Assembly (NCBI RefSeq): GCF_000019965.1
Contig: NC_010571.1
Location: 3,357,001 to 3,421,000, forward strand
DNA: 64,000 bases
Direction: 5' to 3'
DNA from: Opitutus terrae PB90-1
GTDB lineage: Bacteria; Verrucomicrobiota; Verrucomicrobiia; Opitutales; Opitutaceae
Under the pieces are notes generated by a model. It made no database searches. It saw nothing but the letters and a program-made list of their open reading frames with translations, and was not told where the DNA came from. A program made the position numbers and the translations under genes. Below, in pieces: positions 41,283 to 49,596 of the stretch (the first letter of the stretch is position 1; the number at the start of each line of letters is the position of its first letter).

Positions 41283-42307
41283 GAGAGAGAAACGCGAGGA
41301 GGAGCGGGAACAGGTTCGACGGACGCGGGTGCGACCGCGGCGGCGCTCGCCCCCACGGGTGCGGGCAGCGGATCGATCACGCCGAACAGGTCTTTCAGGT
41401 AGGTTCCCAGTTTCTCATTCGTTGGGCCGTAGCGATCACTGTAAAGGTAAAGCTCGAGATCGTTCAGCATTTCGAAGGCCGTCTGATAGCGCTTGTCGCG
41501 GTCGCGCTGCAGGGCCTTCTGAATGATCGCTTCGAGCCGTCCATCGATTTCCGGTCGCAGCGTGGAGAAACGCGGGATCGACATCGTCAAAATATTGCGG
41601 CGCGACTGCAGCCGCTCGGGCGCGCGGAAGATGTTCCGGCCGAGCAGCACCTCGGTCAGCAGGATGCCCAGCGCGAACAGATCGGCGCGGGAATCCGTCA
41701 CCGCGTAGTTCGCCTGTTCCGGCGAGAGATACTCGTCCTTGCCCGCGATGACCTTGCCTTCCTCGTTGTACATCAGGTCCAAGGCCTTCGCGATGCCGAA
41801 GTCGGTGAGCTTCACGTCGCCTTCGTAGGCCATCATGATGTTCTTCGGGCCGATGTCCCGGTGAACGATATTGAGGTGCCGGCTCTCGCGGTCGCACTTC
41901 TGGTGCGCGTAGGCGAGGCCCCGCGCGATGCGCGAAATGATAAAAGCGCCGATGTCGATCGGGACCATTCGTCCGACGGTGCGGTGCCGGTCGATGAACT
42001 GCTCGAGATTCACGCCGCGCACATACTCCATCACCATGAAATACTGTCCGCCGACCTGACCGAGATGGTAGGTCTGCACGATGTTGGTGTGGATCAAATC
42101 GGCCACCAGCCGCGCCTCGCCGATGAAGTTGCGCTGAAACTCCTCGATCGCGGAATACTCTTCGCGAATCAACTTCACGGCGACGACCTTGCGGAAGCGG
42201 CCGGCGCCGAGCTGTTCCGCTTCGTAGACCACGCCCATGCCGCCGTCGGCGATCTTGCGCACCATCTCGTAATGGATCTCGTTGAAAATGTGCTTAAGCG
42301 CGCTCAC
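41279..42307 (-). CDS. Serine/threonine protein kinase (Hanks type), cytoplasmic
   Basis: 342 residues from GTG 42307 (TTG 42325 is possible). Kinase landmarks: glycine loop [13 protein letters not shown], Lys45 in VAVKLI, catalytic loop [11 protein letters not shown] in LTDFGIAKA and SPE in YLSPEQA. The catalytic-loop Lys of HRDxKxxN is Gly here; Asp and Asn are retained. Variation at this place is known in some bacterial kinases. There is no membrane helix or sensor domain; the tail after about 315 is Ala/Pro-rich. It is coupled to rpoN by ATGA. Confidence 0.92.
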   Translation of the reverse strand: MSALKHIFNEIHYEMVRKIADGGMGVVYEAEQLGAGRFRKVVAVKLIREEYSAIEEFQRNFIGEARLVADLIHTNIVQTYHLGQVGGQYFMVMEYVRGVNLEQFIDRHRTVGRMVPIDIGAFIISRIARGLAYAHQKCDRESRHLNIVHRDIGPKNIMMAYEGDVKLTDFGIAKALDLMYNEEGKVIAGKDEYLSPEQANYAVTDSRADLFALGILLTEVLLGRNIFRAPERLQSRRNILTMSIPRFSTLRPEIDGRLEAIIQKALQRDRDKRYQTAFEMLNDLELYLYSDRYGPTNEKLGTYLKDLFGVIDPLPAPVGASAAAVAPASVEPVPAPPRVSLS

Positions 42308-42396
42308 GGCGACACGAGCAGACAACGCGCCGTGCCGACTGGCAAGTGCTCAATCCGTCCGCGGCCCGGAAATTGCTGCAGCGACACCCGCACCAT

Positions 42397-42424
42397 TTGA
42401 CAGCGGGGAGGTCGATCCTAGGTT
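42397..42424 (+). promoter_or_regulatory. Candidate promoter of the A-type carrier gene
   Basis: TTGACA (42397-42402) is followed after 16 bases by TAGGTT (42419-42424), a weak -10. The 14 bases TTTGACAGCGGGGA at 42396-42409 recur exactly at 34481-34494 upstream of gltX. Confidence 0.4.
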
Positions 42425-42432
42425 CCGCGCCG

Positions 42433-42750
42433 ATGATCACCCTCTCCACGCGAGCGGCCGAGCGTGTGCGCTCGATGCAGGCGGAACTCAACGCGCCGTC
42501 GAAAAAGCTGCGCGTGTTTGTGGAATCCGGCGGTTGCTCGGGCCTGCAATACGGAATGTCGTTCGACGAGCCGAAGCCCGATGATGCGGTCGTCGAGAGC
42601 GAAGGCGTGCCGATCCTGCTGGACCCGGCGAGCGCGACCTACCTGAGCGGCTCGACGATTGATTTCGACGACGGGCTGCACGGCAAGGGCTTCGAGATCA
42701 AAAACCCGAACGCGGGCAGCACCTGCGGCTGCGGCAAATCGTTTAGCTGA
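42433..42750 (+). CDS. A-type iron-sulfur carrier protein (IscA/ErpA family)
   Basis: 105 residues, the normal size. The three conserved cysteines are in ESGGCSGLQYGM and STCGCGKSF. Such proteins deliver 2Fe-2S or 4Fe-4S clusters to apoproteins. ATG 42433 gives the standard start MITLSTRAAERV. No isc or suf genes are adjacent, so it may be an ErpA-like terminal carrier; several Fe-S proteins are encoded nearby. Confidence 0.93.
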   Translation: MITLSTRAAERVRSMQAELNAPSKKLRVFVESGGCSGLQYGMSFDEPKPDDAVVESEGVPILLDPASATYLSGSTIDFDDGLHGKGFEIKNPNAGSTCGCGKSFS

Positions 42751-42780
42751 ATCGGAAGCATTGCACGGGGAGTGGTTCGG

Positions 42781-42884
42781 GTGGCACGGGCATCTTACCC
42801 GTGAGGATGGGAGGGCGCCGCGCCCTTTGCGGGAGTCGCGAATAAACCCTCAAGTCGAACTCACGGGCGGGACGCCCGTGCCAC
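42781..42884. repeat. Inverted repeat element (family A) between convergent genes
   Basis: A 25-base arm at 42781-42805 (starting GTGGCACGGGCATCTT) pairs at 21 of 25 positions with 42860-42884. The loop region contains a further small hairpin GGGCG-CCG-CGCCC near 42812-42824. It is related to the element at 31021-31107. It lies between the convergent A-type carrier and UbiE/MenG genes. Confidence 0.75.
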
Positions 42885-42916
42885 GCGGAGCGTAGCCCGG
42901 CCACTCACGAACGCGG

Positions 42917-43615
42917 CTATTTCGTCGCTTCGTGCAATGCGACGATCCCGAACGTCATCCCGCGCGCCGTCACCTGGCGAAACCCGGCGGCGAGGATCTC
43001 GTTCGCCAGTGCTTCGCGGCCGGGAAACTGCTCGATCGTGTTGTTCAGATACTCGTAAGCCGCGCGATCACCCGTCACCCAGCCGGCCAGCCGCGGGAGT
43101 ACGCGCCGGAGGTAGAAGAGATAAAGCGGACGAAACCACCGGCTGGCCTGCGAGAACTCGAGCACGAACAGCTTTCCACCCGGCCGCAGCACGCGGTGCA
43201 TTTCGGTTAGCGAACGATGCCGGTCGGCCATGTTGCGCAGCCCGAACGCGATGGTAACCGCGTCATAAACGGCGTCGGGCAGGGGCAGCGCGAGCCCGTC
43301 GCCTTGGCGAAACGTCACGTTTTCGTAGCGACCACCCGCGGCCGCTTTCTTCTTTTGCGCTTCGTCCAACATCGGCTGGCAGAAGTCCATACCGGTCACC
43401 TGCGCGGCGGTCTCAAACCGACGGCTCAAGGCAAACGCCACATCGCCGCTGCCGGTGGCCAAGTCCAAGATATCTCGTGGCTTGCTACGCGCCACGGCTT
43501 GTACGAGCCGCTTGCGCCAGGAGATATCCGCACCGCCGCTGAGCAGCCGGTTCGCGACGTCGTAGCGACGCGCGATGCGGGCGAACATGGAGTTGACGGC
43601 GGCGGGATCAGGCAT
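42917..43615 (-). CDS. ubiE: UbiE/MenG-type quinone methyltransferase
   Basis: 232 residues from ATG 43615 (a GTG at 43648 is possible). SAM-dependent C-methylation in menaquinone or ubiquinone synthesis. Signatures: MFARIARRYDVANRLLSGG, ILDLATGSGDVAFAL (SAM motif), AFGLRNMADRHRSLTEMHRVLRPGG (shortened) and the C-terminal FGIVALHEATK. Verrucomicrobiota generally use menaquinone, so MenG activity is more likely. It is divergent from the HU gene. Confidence 0.92.
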   Translation of the reverse strand: MPDPAAVNSMFARIARRYDVANRLLSGGADISWRKRLVQAVARSKPRDILDLATGSGDVAFALSRRFETAAQVTGMDFCQPMLDEAQKKKAAAGGRYENVTFRQGDGLALPLPDAVYDAVTIAFGLRNMADRHRSLTEMHRVLRPGGKLFVLEFSQASRWFRPLYLFYLRRVLPRLAGWVTGDRAAYEYLNNTIEQFPGREALANEILAAGFRQVTARGMTFGIVALHEATK

Positions 43616-43678
43616 GGGGCAGTCTAAACGCAATTGCTCGGGGATCACCCTAAACTCCCGGAAAATGCTTCATAGGGG

Positions 43679-43706
43679 TTGACGCAATTGCAGTTGTGAA
43701 AATCAT
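43679..43706 (+). promoter_or_regulatory. Candidate promoter of the HU/IHF-family gene
   Basis: TTGACG (43679-43684) and AATCAT (43701-43706, 4 of 6 to the -10 consensus) are 16 bases apart. The region is visibly AT-richer than its surroundings. AAGGA lies about 9 bases before the ATG at 43748. Confidence 0.55.
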
Positions 43707-43747
43707 TTAGGGCGTAAGAGACGGCTCAGATTAACCAAGGAAATTCT

Positions 43748-44056
43748 ATGTCCACTAACCTCACAAAACGGGAGATCGTGCTGGAAATCTATAAGAAGAC
43801 GGGCTTTCCGCAGAAGCAGGTAGTCGAGTCCGTTCAACTCACACTCGACATCATTCAGAAAGCGTTGGCTGAAGGCCGCAATGTCGAATTGCGCAACTTC
43901 GGCGTGCTGGAGGTCCAAGTGCGCAAGGCGCGCATCGGCCGCAACCCGAACAAGCCGGAGGCCGAAGTGGTGATCCCGCAACGGGCCGTCGTGAAATTCA
44001 AATCGGGCAAGATCCTGAAGCAGCAACTGAAGAAGCTGGACCTGAGCAAACTCTAG
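43748..44056 (+). CDS. HU/IHF-family DNA-binding protein
   Basis: 102 residues. The N-terminal helices LTKREIVLEIYKKTGFPQKQ and the LRNFGVLEVQVRKARIGRNP arm (20 residues) with the Pro-containing tip identify the DNABII family. GRNVELRNFG is closer to IHF than to HU. It bends DNA as a dimer. IHF-type bending commonly assists sigma-54 promoters, and rpoN is 2.5 kb away, but that link is inference. Confidence 0.93.
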   Translation: MSTNLTKREIVLEIYKKTGFPQKQVVESVQLTLDIIQKALAEGRNVELRNFGVLEVQVRKARIGRNPNKPEAEVVIPQRAVVKFKSGKILKQQLKKLDLSKL

Positions 44057-44058
44057 CC

Positions 44059-44076
44059 GCTGCGCGTCAGCGCAGC
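44059..44076 (+). terminator. Hairpin directly after the HU/IHF gene
   Basis: GCTGCGC-GTCA-GCGCAGC is a perfect 7-bp stem 3 bases past the stop codon. CTCT follows rather than a clean T-run, so termination strength is uncertain. Confidence 0.5.
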
Positions 44077-44087
44077 CTCTGGGCCGT

Positions 44088-44150
44088 CGAAGCTGCCTCG
44101 GCCGCGGCGCGAAAATAACATCGCGCTGCGGCGGGCAGCTTCGCCATTTT
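44088..44150 (+). terminator. Large nested hairpin upstream of hisS (terminator or attenuator)
   Basis: CGAAGCTGCC (44088-44097) pairs with GGCAGCTTCG (44134-44143). Inside, GCCGCGGCGCGA (44101-44112) pairs with 44121-44132 at 11 of 12 positions, with an AT-rich 8-base loop. TTTT (44147-44150) follows 3 bases later, and the hisS ATG is 8 bases beyond. It could end HU transcripts or attenuate hisS. Confidence 0.7.
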
Positions 44151-44158
44151 CGGCGGCA

Positions 44159-45472
44159 ATGGCTACGTTTCAGTCACTGCCCGGTTTCCGGGAGTTTTAT
44201 CCCGATGCGCTGGCGCGTCGGAACCATATTTTTCGGTTGTGGCGTCAGACCGCGGTCGCATTTGGCTTCGCCGAGTATGACGCGCCCGTGCTGGAGCCGC
44301 TGGAGCTCTACAAGACCAAATCAGGCGACGAGATCGAGGCGCAGCTCTTCAGCTTTACGGACAAAGGCGGGCGCGAGGTGGCTCTCCGACCCGAGATGAC
44401 GCCGACGGTCTGCCGGATGGTCGGGGCTAAGGCCAATGCGCTGAAGCGGCCGATCAAATGGTTCAGCATCGCGGAATACTACCGCTACGAGCGGGCGCAA
44501 AAGGGACGCGAGCGGGCGTTTTTTCAGTTCAATGCGGATCTGTTCGCGGAGCCGGGCCCCGAGGCTGAGATCGAGCTTATCGCGCTGCTCACTCAGTGCC
44601 TGAAAGCGTTTGGGCTCACCGAACAAGACTTCTACATCCGGCTGAGCGACCGGAATCTGTGGTTCTTCTATCTAGAGGCTCTCGGGCTGGATGAGCCGCG
44701 GATTCGCGCGGTGCTCTCGGCGGTCGACAAGTTCGAGAAAGTCGGCGACGACGCCTTCAAGCCGTATGCGGAGCAATTCGGGCCACTCGATCTTGCGCTC
44801 AAGCAGCGGGTGCTGGAGTTTTTGCAGATCAAGACGCTGGCCTCACTCGAGCAGACGCTGGCGCCGCTCGGCGGGGAGAAGCTCGCGGCGCGGCTCGGCG
44901 ATTGGCGGAAACTGCTCGACGGACTCGCGGCCATGGGACTGTCGCCGTTCATCGAGGTGGATCTCGGCGTGGTGCGGGGGTTGGCGTATTACACGGGCTT
45001 CGTCTTCGAAGCGTTTGATCGCAAAGGCGAACTGCGGGCGATCGCGGGCGGTGGTCGTTACAACGATCTCGTCAAAAAGCTCGGCGGTCCCGATCTGCCG
45101 GCGGTGGGGTTTGCGATCGGCGATGTCACGCTCGGACTGCTGCTCGACGCGCGCGGGCTGATGCCGGCATTCGTACAGGCCAGCGATGTTTATTGCGTGA
45201 TCGGCGGCGCAGCGGAGCGGCAAGCGGCGTTTGCGGATGTCAACGCCCTGCGCGCCGCGGGTTTCAAGGTGGACTATCCGCTGAAGGACGTGCCGTTCGG
45301 GAAACAGTTCAAACTCGCCGCGGATTCGGGCGCGAAGCTGGCGCTGATCTACGGACCGGACGAGCTGGCCAAGAACGTCGTGAAACTCCGCGACCTGACG
45401 ACGCGCACGGAAACGGACGTGCCGCGCGAGCAGGTGCAGGCGATGGTGCGCGACTTCTTTTCGACGGACTGA
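44159..45472 (+). CDS. hisS: Histidyl-tRNA synthetase
   Basis: 437 residues, class II synthetase. Motif 2 region RYERAQKGRERAFFQFNADLF (shortened by context), HisA motif GLAYYTGFVFEAFD, motif 3 region GGRYNDLVKKLGG and AVGFAIGDVTLGLLL are present. The C-terminal anticodon domain (about 340-437) is complete, which argues for HisS rather than HisZ. A strong hairpin just upstream may regulate it. Confidence 0.93.
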   Translation: MATFQSLPGFREFYPDALARRNHIFRLWRQTAVAFGFAEYDAPVLEPLELYKTKSGDEIEAQLFSFTDKGGREVALRPEMTPTVCRMVGAKANALKRPIKWFSIAEYYRYERAQKGRERAFFQFNADLFAEPGPEAEIELIALLTQCLKAFGLTEQDFYIRLSDRNLWFFYLEALGLDEPRIRAVLSAVDKFEKVGDDAFKPYAEQFGPLDLALKQRVLEFLQIKTLASLEQTLAPLGGEKLAARLGDWRKLLDGLAAMGLSPFIEVDLGVVRGLAYYTGFVFEAFDRKGELRAIAGGGRYNDLVKKLGGPDLPAVGFAIGDVTLGLLLDARGLMPAFVQASDVYCVIGGAAERQAAFADVNALRAAGFKVDYPLKDVPFGKQFKLAADSGAKLALIYGPDELAKNVVKLRDLTTRTETDVPREQVQAMVRDFFSTD

Positions 45473-45480
45473 GGTCTGGC

Positions 45481-46311
45481 GTGAAAGCACCACGCCGCCG
45501 CGGGCTGGGATTGCGCAGCGCACTGGCGCTGGTCGTGATCTATGGCGCCGTGACGCTTTGGGCGCGTTCCCTTTCGGATTCGATGCTGTTTCTGCCGGAC
45601 TACGGCTCACGGGTTGAGCCGGCGGGTGCCGTGCGAATCGACGTGGGGGAGGGCATCGCGGTGTCGGCCGTGTATCTGCCGAACCCGGCGGCCCGGTTCA
45701 CGGTGTGGTATTTTCACGGCAATGCCGAGGCGTTGGGCGATCTGACACCGCGATTGGAAAAACTGCGGGAGCTGGGCTTCGCGGTTTTCGCGGTGGAGTA
45801 TCCCGGCTACGGTGCGAGCGGCGGTGTGCCGACCGAACGTTCGATTTACGCCGCAAATCGAGCCGCGCTCGCCTATCTGCGCGAGCGGGTCCACGTTCCC
45901 CCGGAGAAGGTGATTCTCTATGGTCGGTCCGTGGGCGGGGGACCGGCGACCGAAATTGCCGCAAAGGAAAATGTGGGCGGACTGGTACTCGAGAGCGCGT
46001 TCGTGAGCGCGTATCGGGTGATGACGCGCTGGCCGCTGCTGCCAGGAGACAAGTTCAGAAACCTTGCCAAGCTGCGCGACGTGCGTTGCCCGGTGCTGGT
46101 GATACACGGTCGTGCGGACCGGGTGATTCCGTGCTGGCACGGCGAGGCGCTCTATGCGGCGGCACGCGGTACGAAGCAGCATCTCTGGATCGATACGGCC
46201 GGGCACAACGACCTGCTGGAATGGGCGGGCGATCGCTACGGAAAGGCGCTGCAGGAATTCACTGGCCTAGTGGCCGCGCCGAGCGGACACGGAACGACCG
46301 CAATCCAATAG
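45481..46311 (+). CDS. Membrane-anchored alpha/beta hydrolase (Bem46/ABHD13-like)
   Basis: 276 residues from GTG 45481, 8 bases after hisS. A membrane helix (about 10-28) precedes the hydrolase fold. The nucleophile elbow is YGRSVGGGPA, the acid is in IHGRADRVIP and the histidine in DTAGHNDLLE; FHGNAEALGD forms the oxyanion loop. The family is close to peptidases and lipases, and substrates are generally unknown. It probably forms a transcript with hisS. Confidence 0.87.
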   Translation: MKAPRRRGLGLRSALALVVIYGAVTLWARSLSDSMLFLPDYGSRVEPAGAVRIDVGEGIAVSAVYLPNPAARFTVWYFHGNAEALGDLTPRLEKLRELGFAVFAVEYPGYGASGGVPTERSIYAANRAALAYLRERVHVPPEKVILYGRSVGGGPATEIAAKENVGGLVLESAFVSAYRVMTRWPLLPGDKFRNLAKLRDVRCPVLVIHGRADRVIPCWHGEALYAAARGTKQHLWIDTAGHNDLLEWAGDRYGKALQEFTGLVAAPSGHGTTAIQ

Positions 46312-46377
46312 GGCCGGCGTTGGCGCCGGCCGCGGAGATCATCGGAGCTCGTTCACGGCTGCCGGTGAACGGCAGCC
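46312..46377. repeat. Two adjacent hairpins between convergent genes
   Basis: GGCCGGCG-TTGG-CGCCGGCC (46312-46331) and GGCTGCCG-GTGAA-CGGCAGCC (46357-46377) are perfect 8-bp stems. The second can refold as GTTCAC...GTGAAC (46351-46370). They lie between the convergent hydrolase and cdd genes, like the family A and B elements. Confidence 0.65.
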
Positions 46378-46402
46378 CTACGCGGATTGGTTCGCGCGAG
46401 GT

Positions 46403-46810
46403 TCAGCCGAGATTGCCGGGGCCAAACGCGTGCGGCAGCAGTTGGTCGAGTGTGGTCTCGATCCGATCGGAGCCGTCGCAGACGCTGATCACCAGCGCGG
46501 TGGGGCCAAATTCATTGATGACCTGCCGGCACGCGCCGCAGGGCGACGTGGCCGTGGGCGTGGGCGTGTAGACCGCCACCGCTTTGATCGCGCGCTCGCC
46601 GGCGGCCGCCGCCGAGAAGATCGCGGTGCGCTCGGCGCAGTTGCACAACCCATAGGAGGCGTTCTCGACGTTGCAGCCGGTGAACACGTGGCCGGAGGAG
46701 GTGAGCACCGCCGCGCCGACGGGGAACTTGGAGTAGGGCGAATAAGAAGCCTCGGCGGCCCGGCGGGCGGCTTTCTCCAGACGACGGCGCACAGCGGGCG
46801 TGATTTTCAT
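46403..46810 (-). CDS. cdd: Cytidine deaminase
   Basis: 135 residues, homotetrameric type. Zinc and catalytic motifs: NCAERTAIF (Cys, Glu) and PCGACRQVI (two Cys). YSPYSKFPVGAAV and FTGCNVENASYGL form the substrate pocket. It deaminates cytidine and deoxycytidine for salvage. Gene starts 69 bases downstream of kbl on the same strand. Confidence 0.96.
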   Translation of the reverse strand: MKITPAVRRRLEKAARRAAEASYSPYSKFPVGAAVLTSSGHVFTGCNVENASYGLCNCAERTAIFSAAAAGERAIKAVAVYTPTPTATSPCGACRQVINEFGPTALVISVCDGSDRIETTLDQLLPHAFGPGNLG

Positions 46811-46879
46811 CCAGCCAGCGTAGCAGCTCCGAGCACGGAGCGAAGCGAAGAATGCGGGGCCGGGGGCGCGGCGCGTCGG

Positions 46880-48070
46880 CTACAGTCCGAGCTCGTGCTT
46901 GGTCGCGGCGAACGCGTCGATGGCAAATTCCAGATCCTCGCGCGTGTGCGCGGCGCTGACCTGGGTCCGAATCCGCGCGGCGCCCTGCGGCACCACCGGA
47001 TAAAAGAACCCGACCACGTAGACGCCGCGCTCGAGCATTCGCGCGGCAAACTGCTGCGCCCGTTTCGCATCGCCGAGCATGACGGGCACGATCGGATGCG
47101 TGCCGGGCTTGATCGCGAGCCCGGCCTGCGTGAGTCCGGCGCGGAAGAACGCCGTGTTGGCCTCGAGCCGATCGCGCAGCTCCGTCGAGCGCGCCAGCAG
47201 ATCGAGCGCCGCGATCGATGCGGCGACGATTGCGGGGGCGAGGCTGTTCGAGAACAGGTAGGGCCGCGAGCGCTGCCGCAGCAGGTCGATGGCTTCCTTG
47301 CGGCCGCTGACATAGCCGCCGCTCGCGCCACCGAGCGCCTTGCCGAGTGTGCCCGTGAGCAAATCGACGCGCTCCACCACGCCACAAAGTTCAGGCGTGC
47401 CGCGACCGGTCCGGCCCATGAAGCCCACGGCGTGACTGTCGTCGACCAAGACGAGCGCGTGATGCTGGTCGGCTAGCGCGCAAATCTCCCGCAGGTTCGC
47501 GATGATGCCATCCATCGAGAACACGCCATCGGTGGCAATGAGCTTGAACCGTGCGCCGGCGGCGTTGGCCTCGCGGAGTTTTGCCGCGAGATCGCTCATG
47601 TCGTTATTGCGGTACCGGTAGCGCTGCGCTTTGCACAGCCGAATGCCGTCGATGATGGAGGCGTGATTGAGCTCGTCGCTGATGACCGCGTCCTCGGCGC
47701 CGAGCAGGGTTTCGAACACACCGCCGTTGGCATCGAAGCAGGACGAATAGAGGATGGTTTCCTCGGTGCCCAGAAAGTGGCTGAGCCGTTGTTCGAGTTC
47801 ACGGTGGATCTGCTGCGTGCCGCAGATGAAGCGCACCGAGGAGAGCCCATAGCCCCAGCGATCGAGCGCCGCGTGCGCCGCGGCGATGATTTGCGGATGG
47901 TTCGCCAGGCCGAGATAGTTGTTGGCGCAGAAGTTGAGCACCGCGCGGCCCTCCGCGGTCGCGACCCGGGCCTGTTGCGCGGTCGCGAGCACGCGCTCCT
48001 GTTTGTAGAGCCCGGCGGCTTCGATATCCGCGAGCGTCTGCCGCAGATGGGTGAGGAAGTCGGTAACCAT
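46880..48070 (-). CDS. kbl: 2-amino-3-ketobutyrate CoA ligase (glycine C-acetyltransferase)
   Basis: 396 residues, PLP-dependent alpha-oxoamine synthase family. It cleaves 2-amino-3-oxobutyrate with CoA to glycine and acetyl-CoA. The PLP lysine is in [38 protein letters not shown] and [16 protein letters not shown] are family marks. ATG 48070 gives the usual N-terminus [13 protein letters not shown]. The partner tdh lies at 49597-50637, separated by the oppositely oriented satD pair. Confidence 0.94.
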   Translation of the reverse strand: MVTDFLTHLRQTLADIEAAGLYKQERVLATAQQARVATAEGRAVLNFCANNYLGLANHPQIIAAAHAALDRWGYGLSSVRFICGTQQIHRELEQRLSHFLGTEETILYSSCFDANGGVFETLLGAEDAVISDELNHASIIDGIRLCKAQRYRYRNNDMSDLAAKLREANAAGARFKLIATDGVFSMDGIIANLREICALADQHHALVLVDDSHAVGFMGRTGRGTPELCGVVERVDLLTGTLGKALGGASGGYVSGRKEAIDLLRQRSRPYLFSNSLAPAIVAASIAALDLLARSTELRDRLEANTAFFRAGLTQAGLAIKPGTHPIVPVMLGDAKRAQQFAARMLERGVYVVGFFYPVVPQGAARIRTQVSAAHTREDLEFAIDAFAATKHELGL

Positions 48071-48118
48071 GCCCCGACGTTGCGCGGCCAACCGGGGAAG
48101 GCAAAAGGATCCGCCGTT

Positions 48119-48189
48119 AACCAAAACGGTTAAAAGTAGAGAAAGTTAACCGATACGGTTTATTACTTGAAATGTGAACCAAATCGGTT
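48119..48189 (+). promoter_or_regulatory. Three-site operator-like array upstream of satD
   Basis: The 13-base sites AACCAAAACGGTT (48119-48131), AACCGATACGGTT (48148-48160) and AACCAAATCGGTT (48177-48189) are spaced exactly 29 bp apart. The middle one has perfect 5-base arms AACCG/CGGTT. The array spans the kbl-satD divergent gap and ends 12 bases before satD. A further GGTTAACC lies at 48186-48193. It looks like a cooperative repressor site. Confidence 0.85.
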
Positions 48190-48201
48190 AACCAAGGAAC
48201 C

Positions 48202-48831
48202 ATGCAGGTGATGGCGATCATCGGCGACGTTGTCGCCTCCAAGACGATGGCGAGCCGGGCCGTTTTCCAGCGCAAGCTGGCCAAGGTGCTGACCGGCGCC
48301 GGGCGGGACGCGAGTGGACTCGCGTCGCCGTACACCATCACGCTGGGCGATGAGTTTCAGGCGGTGTATCGCGCGGCGGACACGTTGTTCGCTGAGGTGT
48401 TTACGATCATGGCGGAGATCCACCCGGTGCGCGCCCGGTTCGCCATCGGTGTCGGGGAACTGGCGACCCGGCTGAATCCCGAGCAGGCGCTGGGCATGGA
48501 CGGTCCGGTGTTTCACCAGGCACGGGCGGCGCTGACCGAGCTGAAGGTGGACGAACGACTGCTGCGGATCGCCGGCGCCGAGCCGGAAGCGTGGCGACTG
48601 GCCAATGGCGTGCTGAACCTGCTCTCGCATGCGGTCGAAGGTTGGAGCCGCAACCGGCTGCTCGTGATGGCCGGATTGCTGCGGGGCCGGACGGTGCGGG
48701 AAATCGAGGAGGGGATGAAGATCTCGCGCGTGGCGGTCTATAAAAACATCCGGACCGCCGCGCTGGATGACGTGAAGGACGTTTGCGAGGAGCTCGGCGT
48801 GGCGCTGAATCGAACCCTGCGGGAGCGATGA
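48202..48831 (+). CDS. SatD family protein
   Basis: 209 residues. The N-terminus AIIGDVVASKTMASR and GDEFQAVYR are typical of the SatD family (named after the secretion and acid tolerance operon of Streptococcus mutans). The C-terminal third carries an HTH-like segment REIEEGMKISRVAVYKNIR (about residues 165-185), so it may bind DNA, possibly the three-site array upstream. It is coupled to the next gene by ATGA (48828-48831). Its biochemical role is not established. Confidence 0.82.
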   Translation: MQVMAIIGDVVASKTMASRAVFQRKLAKVLTGAGRDASGLASPYTITLGDEFQAVYRAADTLFAEVFTIMAEIHPVRARFAIGVGELATRLNPEQALGMDGPVFHQARAALTELKVDERLLRIAGAEPEAWRLANGVLNLLSHAVEGWSRNRLLVMAGLLRGRTVREIEEGMKISRVAVYKNIRTAALDDVKDVCEELGVALNRTLRER

Positions 48832-49571
48832 CCAACGAATTTGTAGTCTGCGCGACGCTGGTGCTGCTGCTGCGCTTGCGGCTGCTGCTCGGCGACGCGA
48901 GCGTCCGGCCGCCAAGTTGGGCGGCGAAATGCGCGATCGAACTGGCGGCGCTCGGACTATTTGCCCCGAGTCGGATGTTGTGGGCGCTGGCGGCTACGAG
49001 CGTCGGAATCAATGCGCTTTCAGCGTGGGCGGATCGGCGCGCAGCCGACCGCAACGGCAGCCGGCTGCTGCTCGGGATCGTGCACGTGCTGCTGCTGAGC
49101 GTGTGGCTGTCGTCGGCGGCCGGGGTGCGATTCCGGCCGGAGTTGCACGGGCTCGCCGACTGGCTTGAGTCGTGGAGCGCGCTGGGTGGCGAGGCGCGAC
49201 GACTCGTGGGCCCGGCGGGCATGAAGATGGCTTTCGGCATGTTGCTCGCGGCCAACGAGGCGAACCTGCTCGTCCGCTGGCTGCTTGGCCGGCTGCAGAT
49301 CAAGCCGGGCGCGCCGTCGCTGCTCGGGCCCACGATCGACGCCAGCGAGTTCAATCGCGGCCGCGTGATCGGACTGCTCGAACGCGTGCTGATCTACGCC
49401 TTCGTCCTGACGGGGCAGTTCGGCGCGATCGGCTTCACGCTCGCGGCGAAAGGTTTTACCCGGTTCAAGGAACTCGAGAACCGCGGCTTCGCGGAATATG
49501 TGCTGATCGGCACGCTGCTGTCCTCCAGCGTGGCCATGGCGATCGGCGCGTGGATCAAGAGCGTGCTGTGA
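48828..49571 (+). CDS. SatD-associated membrane protein (DUF3307-like)
   Basis: 247 residues, five or six predicted membrane helices. The C-terminal GRVIGLLERVLIYAFVLTGQFGAIGF region with LAAKGFTRFKELENRGFAEYVLIGTLLS (both shortened when compared) is the recognisable family part, which in other genomes accompanies SatD. ATG 48828 overlaps the satD stop. The pair is probably one functional unit in the membrane; function unknown. Confidence 0.78.
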   Translation: MTNEFVVCATLVLLLRLRLLLGDASVRPPSWAAKCAIELAALGLFAPSRMLWALAATSVGINALSAWADRRAADRNGSRLLLGIVHVLLLSVWLSSAAGVRFRPELHGLADWLESWSALGGEARRLVGPAGMKMAFGMLLAANEANLLVRWLLGRLQIKPGAPSLLGPTIDASEFNRGRVIGLLERVLIYAFVLTGQFGAIGFTLAAKGFTRFKELENRGFAEYVLIGTLLSSSVAMAIGAWIKSVL

Positions 49572-49596
49572 ACCCGAGGCCCGCGACGAACCAACG

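Noticed and set aside
39732-41402. A 556-codon + strand open frame opposite rpoN
   Set aside because: Hydrophobic-poor shadow sequence with no motif; RpoN on the minus strand is unambiguous.
48119-48189. Possible CRISPR array because of the 29-bp period
   Set aside because: Only three 13-bp units, palindromic, in a promoter region, with similar rather than unique spacers and no cas genes.
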